Shown here one piece after another: positions 44,591 through 47,897 of a stretch of 47,897 nt of DNA. Numbering within the stretch: position 1 is the first letter of the stretch; the number at the start of each line of letters is the position of its first letter. The position numbers and the translations under genes were made by a program. The notes beneath the pieces are model-generated. The model did no database searches. It worked only from the letters and a program-made list of their open reading frames with translations, and was not told the origin of the DNA. This DNA comes from Cyanocohniella sp. LLY (GTDB taxonomy: Bacteria; Cyanobacteriota; Cyanobacteriia; Cyanobacteriales; Nostocaceae), in contig JAKOMP010000044.1 in assembly GCA_022241785.1 (NCBI GenBank), positions 1-47,897 on the forward strand. Direction: 5' to 3'.

Positions 44591-45508
44591 CTACATATCT
44601 AACGGTTGGATATCATGAAAATACTTATAGTCGATATAGCGATGTCCATCGGCTGTATGGTTCATGATATCTACAAAGCGATGATTCCAAACAATTTCAT
44701 TAGCACCATAAGTGTGACGAGCATGAACAACTTGTGCAACTGTTTCATCGATACCACTCATAGAGATGATGAGCAAAGTATTAGTCTGGGTTAATGATTC
44801 TGTCGTCATGTCATACAGAGGACTAGACTCATCAATTACATGCATTACAGACCAAGTTAATGTGAAGCTAGGTGATTGGTGTCTCAGCAGTCTCAGATCG
44901 TGAATCCGACGCATAAATTGCCCTTCTGCGGTTACTTCATCACGCATTAAGTAAACCTTCATCTGTGCCTCCAGGATCATGTTACGGCGCTGGTTAGCGG
45001 TGCGAAACATCAAAGTAGGTACTCCCTCATGAGGTATGATGACCACAAATCGACTAAATATAACACGAGCAGTAGGTTTAGAGAACCTGGCAAATACTAG
45101 TCCTGTCATCACAGCAATTCCCATTAGTCCAACCATCGCTTCAATGGTGACAATGATATTGGCGTAAGTGGTTTTGGGATACATTGCACCATAGCCGATG
45201 GACGCTAGGGTTTGTACGCTAAAGAAAAAGAGATCTAAAAATGAACCAGGTTGAGCATTAGCAATACAATCTCCCCCTACCCAGTAAGCCAGGGAAAATA
45301 AGATATTAATAGTTACATAAAAAGTACAAATGAGGATAATAAAGCCAGTCCAAGGAATTGTCAGCAGCAAATGGTAGGGATCACGCCAGTAAGAATACCA
45401 TGCACCCATACCCATAATCTCAAACAGTCCATTTTGGATCTTAATGTGAATCCGTGAAGTTAGAGATTGTTTTTGCTTACCTGAAAGTTTAGTCAATCGA
45501 AGTTTCAT
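44591..45508 (-). CDS. Inward-rectifier (Kir/KirBac-type) potassium channel
   Basis: 305 residues. A slide helix (WYSYWRDPYHLLLTIPW) precedes TM1 (about 50-75), a pore helix and selectivity filter SIGYG (103-107, in QTLASIGYGAMYPKT), TM2 (about 117-140) and a large beta-rich cytoplasmic domain (about 145-305) with FSRFVVIIPHEGVPTLMFRT and PSFTLTWSVMHVIDESSPLY. This is the full Kir architecture, with Ser in place of the common Thr at the first filter position. It forms tetramers carrying K+ with gating by the cytoplasmic domain. It stands alone. Confidence 0.95.
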   Translation of the reverse strand: MKLRLTKLSGKQKQSLTSRIHIKIQNGLFEIMGMGAWYSYWRDPYHLLLTIPWTGFIILICTFYVTINILFSLAYWVGGDCIANAQPGSFLDLFFFSVQTLASIGYGAMYPKTTYANIIVTIEAMVGLMGIAVMTGLVFARFSKPTARVIFSRFVVIIPHEGVPTLMFRTANQRRNMILEAQMKVYLMRDEVTAEGQFMRRIHDLRLLRHQSPSFTLTWSVMHVIDESSPLYDMTTESLTQTNTLLIISMSGIDETVAQVVHARHTYGANEIVWNHRFVDIMNHTADGHRYIDYKYFHDIQPLDM

Positions 45509-45652
45509 TGGGAGTATTCAAAAAAACGGCGAATGGTTAGTATGACTGGAGTTGATAAGCCCTCACTAAAAAAATTTGTGGTTATAAATCAATACGGTTC
45601 ATTTAAGAAGAAAAGTAGTAGCTCGCCAGTAGGTTTGGTTAAGCAATAGTGC

Positions 45653-45681
45653 AACCCAACAAAGCCTTGAGGTGTTGGGTT
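45653..45681. repeat. Inverted repeat AACCCAACA / TGTTGGGTT
   Basis: Nine-base perfect arms around an 11-base loop lie in the 226-bp gap between the channel gene and the next minus-strand gene. No T-run on either side. It is probably a short dispersed hairpin repeat or a weak transcript end. Confidence 0.5.
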
Positions 45682-45734
45682 ACCCTGTGGGAAAATGTAT
45701 CAACTTTAAAGTAAAGGTGTATGAGTCTTATCGG

Positions 45735-46625
45735 TTATTGTGCTAGCCACAAAGCCACATTCAGTACATACATCTTAATGTCTTCTAAGGCACGTGGTTC
45801 AGTTTTCATGCCATCTCCCGGTGGTTCATCCACAAATGTCGGACAGCCTTTGGTAATGTCCCAGTTGTAATCTACGAAGTGATGGAAACTCGAATTAGCT
45901 ACTACACGCCCTATGCAATTTCCCTGTACGTCGGTATAGTGATCGAGGGCTACCACCAGATTAAAATCCCGACCTGTAGCCAAACTTTTACTCAGTGCAA
46001 TTACTTGTGCATGGGGATTATCTGGAGACACTCCTATACCACCTTCGTGGGGATGTGAAGGGAAAAACTCAATGAACCCAGAAGGAGAAAGGGGATTATT
46101 CAACAGTTGGTGAATCGGTGCAACTGGGGTGATTTTTTGATAGTCACCGTTAGCGCCAGAATAGTAGTTAGGCCAAGAAATATAAGTTGTATGCGGATCA
46201 TCTCGACTCCAACGAGAATTATCAGGATCGGGATTTTGGGTATTGAAATAATGTAAATCGCCAATGTCAACTAAACCGCACATCGAACAGCCCATATCCT
46301 GATGATCGCGTGTCGTGAGAATTCCCCTTCCACGCTGATGAAAGGCGTTAATACCAGCAATATCTTTATCTGTTAACCCTTCGCCAGTATCTAAAGCAAA
46401 TAACCACAGTTGGTCAAAATCTGATTCACCCAAACTACTCAAAACCGGGTCATTACCTTCTGCATCACTGGTGCGATCGCGTGCTATAACTTCAAACAAT
46501 GGTTTTCCCGCTGCATCTTGCATAGATGCGAGATAATCCTCTAACAGCGAAAACCGGAAAATACTCCAGTCATCCTCAGTTGTAGGAATGGTAGTCTGCA
46601 AAAGAATGCGAATTGGTGTTGTCAT
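45735..46625 (-). CDS. Conserved hypothetical protein, possibly ThuA/GATase-like
   Basis: 296 residues, no signal peptide or membrane segment. It begins TPIRILLQTTIPTTEDDWSI, and contains FDQLWLFALDTGEGLTDKDI, FHQRGRGILTTRDHQDMGCS, and GRDFNLVVALDHYTDVQGNC. The alternation of strands with a GRGILTTRDHQDMG turn recalls the class I glutamine-amidotransferase-like (ThuA-type) fold, where the protein judges something at a His/Asp-rich site; HPHEGG and SFHHFVDYNWD may bind metal. Family not recognised with confidence. Confidence 0.7.
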   Translation of the reverse strand: MTTPIRILLQTTIPTTEDDWSIFRFSLLEDYLASMQDAAGKPLFEVIARDRTSDAEGNDPVLSSLGESDFDQLWLFALDTGEGLTDKDIAGINAFHQRGRGILTTRDHQDMGCSMCGLVDIGDLHYFNTQNPDPDNSRWSRDDPHTTYISWPNYYSGANGDYQKITPVAPIHQLLNNPLSPSGFIEFFPSHPHEGGIGVSPDNPHAQVIALSKSLATGRDFNLVVALDHYTDVQGNCIGRVVANSSFHHFVDYNWDITKGCPTFVDEPPGDGMKTEPRALEDIKMYVLNVALWLAQ

Positions 46626-46752
46626 AACTTCCGCAACTTGATGTTCGAGCCAATTGATTTATTGGTCGTTATTACTGAGAGTACTGTACGACAAATTAAT
46701 CTCTTATTTTCCTGGAAGTTATGGATTGATATTTGCTAAATCGACAACGGTG

Positions 46753-46850
46753 CTAAGTTTCTCCGTATTCCATACCATTAGCCTCAGCATAACGATGCAA
46801 AAATCTCATGACTCGCTCCCAATGGTCATCTTGCTCAACTTCAAATTGAC
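46753..46850 (-). pseudogene. C-terminal fragment of a gene cut by the IS605 element
   Basis: The minus strand reads QFEVEQDDHWERVMRFLHRY, then AEANGMEYGET and a TAG at 46753-46755. The frame is lost at TTGAC (46846-46850), exactly where the element begins. The composition is convincingly coding. The missing 5' part should lie beyond the element, outside the window. Confidence 0.5.
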
Positions 46851-46877
46851 CAAAAGAATGGGATTCAAGCCTCGCCC

Positions 46878-46901
46878 ACTTCGACAAGCTCAGTGCATCG
46901 C
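46878..46901. repeat. 24-bp insertion in the IS605 left-end hairpin
   Basis: Compared with the first element (CGCCC-TTCTAGGGCG), this copy has exactly 24 extra bases (ACTTCGACAAGCTCAGTGCA then TCGC) between CGCCC and TTCTAGGGCG. The size and position, in the loop side of a palindrome, fit the small dispersed repeats of Nostoc-type genomes. Confidence 0.65.
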
Positions 46902-46903
46902 TT

Positions 46904-47299
46904 CTAGGGCGAATTTTGATTCTTAATATACTCCTTCAATACTTCAATTGGCGCTCCTCCCACAGAACAGGCAAAGTAAGAAGGACTCCAAAGATGTTCG
47001 GCGTGGGGCGAGTCTGCGAACTGCTTGCGGTACATCCGCGAAGATACACCCTTGAGGTGGTTCACCAACTGGGACACAGAATACCTTGGAGGGTACTCAA
47101 CCAGTAAATGAACATGATCTCCTTCCCCGTTAACTTCAAGAATACTAAAACCCATCTTTTTCGCTACTTCAGAAAATGATTGAATCAATACTTCTAGTCG
47201 CTGGGCATCAAATATCTTTTTACGGTATTTGGTAACGAAGACCAAATGAGACTTAAGAGATGTAACGCTATGTTTACCGCGTCTATATTCTTTATTCAC
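46904..47299 (-). CDS. tnpA: TnpA, HUH single-strand transposase (Y1, IS200/IS605)
   Basis: 131 residues, GTG start at 47299. The HUH motif is His62-Val-His64 (GEGDHVHLLVEYP) and the catalytic Tyr is Tyr124 (EVLKEYIKNQNSP). Other family blocks are LKSHLVFVTKYRKKIF and HLKGVSSRMYRKQF and LWSPSYFACSVGG. It cuts and joins single-stranded ends recognised as hairpins. Its last codons and stop lie in the left-end hairpin, where a 24-bp insertion is present just downstream. Divergent from tnpB by 29 bp between starts. Appears intact. Confidence 0.96.
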   Translation of the reverse strand: MNKEYRRGKHSVTSLKSHLVFVTKYRKKIFDAQRLEVLIQSFSEVAKKMGFSILEVNGEGDHVHLLVEYPPRYSVSQLVNHLKGVSSRMYRKQFADSPHAEHLWSPSYFACSVGGAPIEVLKEYIKNQNSP

Positions 47300-47328
47300 A
47301 GTGGTAGACCAAATAATATAATCATACT

Positions 47329-47897
47329 ATGAAAGCACGTTATCGTTACCGAATCTATCCGACTGATGCCCAGCAACTGCTATTGAGTAAGTTATTTGGG
47401 TGCGTTCGTGTGGTGTGGAATGATGCGCTTGCTCATTGCAAAACTGAATATCTTGATGGCAATAAAAAACCGTCGTGTGCAGATTTACAAAAGCTGTTCA
47501 TTACTCAAGCCAAAAAAACAGTTGAAAGAGAGTGGTTGTCTGAAGTTTCAAACATCCCCTTACAGCAATCCCTAAACGACTTAGAGCAGGCATACCAAAA
47601 CTTTTTTAAATCATGCAAGAAAGAACGCAAAGGTAAACCTGTCCGACCTCCCAAGTTTAAAAAGCGTCGGGCTGCTCAGTCTGCTCGTTTTCGCAAAGGT
47701 GGTTTCAAAGTAGGCCGAACATCAGTCTACCTTGCCAAGATTGGGCAAGTAGAAGTTGTCTGGTCAAGGGCATTACCTGCCGAGCCTTCATCTGTAACAG
47801 TCATAAAGGATGCGGCAGGACGATACTTTGTGAGTTTTGTAGTGGAGATTCAATTGTTACCTTTACCACAACTAAACAATGCTGTTGGTGTGGATTT
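47329..47897 (+). CDS. tnpB: TnpB, N-terminal part (cut by window edge)
   Basis: About 189 codons from ATG 47329, starting MKARYRYRIYPTDAQQLLLS and KLFGCVRVVWNDALAHCK, through EWLSEVSNIPLQQSLNDLEQ to AVGVD, where the first RuvC Asp falls at the window end. It is clearly homologous to the TnpB at 13482 but lacks the two palindromic insertions, giving a useful reference for the unaltered sequence. The zinc ribbon and other catalytic residues lie outside the window. Confidence 0.93.
   Translation, partial: MKARYRYRIYPTDAQQLLLSKLFGCVRVVWNDALAHCKTEYLDGNKKPSCADLQKLFITQAKKTVEREWLSEVSNIPLQQSLNDLEQAYQNFFKSCKKERKGKPVRPPKFKKRRAAQSARFRKGGFKVGRTSVYLAKIGQVEVVWSRALPAEPSSVTVIKDAAGRYFVSFVVEIQLLPLPQLNNAVGVD

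Larger units (their letters stand above)
46851..47897 (+). mobile_element. IS200/IS605-family element with tnpA and tnpB (right end outside window)
   Basis: Begins after TTGAC with CAAAAGAATGGGAT, identical to the first element, followed by the left-end hairpin, divergent tnpA (minus) and tnpB (plus). The right end is not in the window. This copy carries its own transposase and could also mobilise the tnpA-less element at 13.26 kb, which shares the left end. Confidence 0.88.

Overview
The window looks like a chromosome segment of a filamentous, probably heterocyst-forming cyanobacterium of the Nostoc/Anabaena type. Seen in the sequence: many GCGATCGC (HIP1-type) octamers, phycocyanobilin synthase (pcyA), light-dependent protochlorophyllide reductase (por), a devB-devC-devA exporter operon behind a consensus NtcA box, SLH, DUF928, CHAT and two-partner-secretion proteins, and many short palindromic repeats. 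No tRNA, rRNA or CRISPR array was seen. The species call is inference.

Layout. 1-1.8 kb: the 5' end of pyrC (minus strand), then a decayed gene split by a dead IS4-type element that itself carries a 183-bp palindromic insertion. 1.8-4.8 kb: hyuA-like hydantoinase/oxoprolinase and, divergently, pcyA. 4.8-9.2 kb: NtcA-type promoter and devBCA. 9.3-13.2 kb: conserved membrane protein, HAD hydrolase, YraN, pentapeptide-repeat protein, a MITE-like repeat (copy A) and por. 13.26-14.82 kb: an IS200/IS605-type element with tnpB and, where tnpA is expected, a 46-codon ribbon-helix-helix gene. 15.0-31.6 kb: a minus-strand block in transcription order tpsB, tpsA, disrupted tpsA copies, CHAT-TPR, DUF928, CHASE2 hybrid histidine kinase, response-regulator kinase; a Uma2 gene points the other way in the middle. 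32-42.3 kb: dnaG, amidase, a membrane protein, MITE copy B, SLH protein, PRC-barrel/DUF2382 protein, a 51-aa protein, a frameshifted SAM hydroxide adenosyltransferase, DUF2301, DUF218-like and dprA. 42.3-46.6 kb: an NTF2-like gene and a small membrane ORF divergent from a TetR gene with twin operator-like sites, a DUF2809-like gene broken by nested mobile repeats, a Kir-type potassium channel and an unknown protein. From 46.85 kb: a second IS605 element with a real tnpA and the start of tnpB, cutting a host gene.

How parts may work together. DevB, DevC and DevA form one ATP-driven exporter, probably nitrogen-controlled. The tps/CHAT/DUF928/kinase block carries export signals on the TpsB, TpsA, DUF928 and CHAT proteins next to an envelope-sensing kinase pair, so it may be a sensing, secretion and processing system at the cell surface (inference). 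The two IS605 elements share the same left end but differ in the left-hand gene. This RHH/TnpB arrangement is the most unusual object in the window. Much of the remaining interest lies in small repeats inserted inside coding regions and inside other mobile elements, several of which can be reconstructed to the base.
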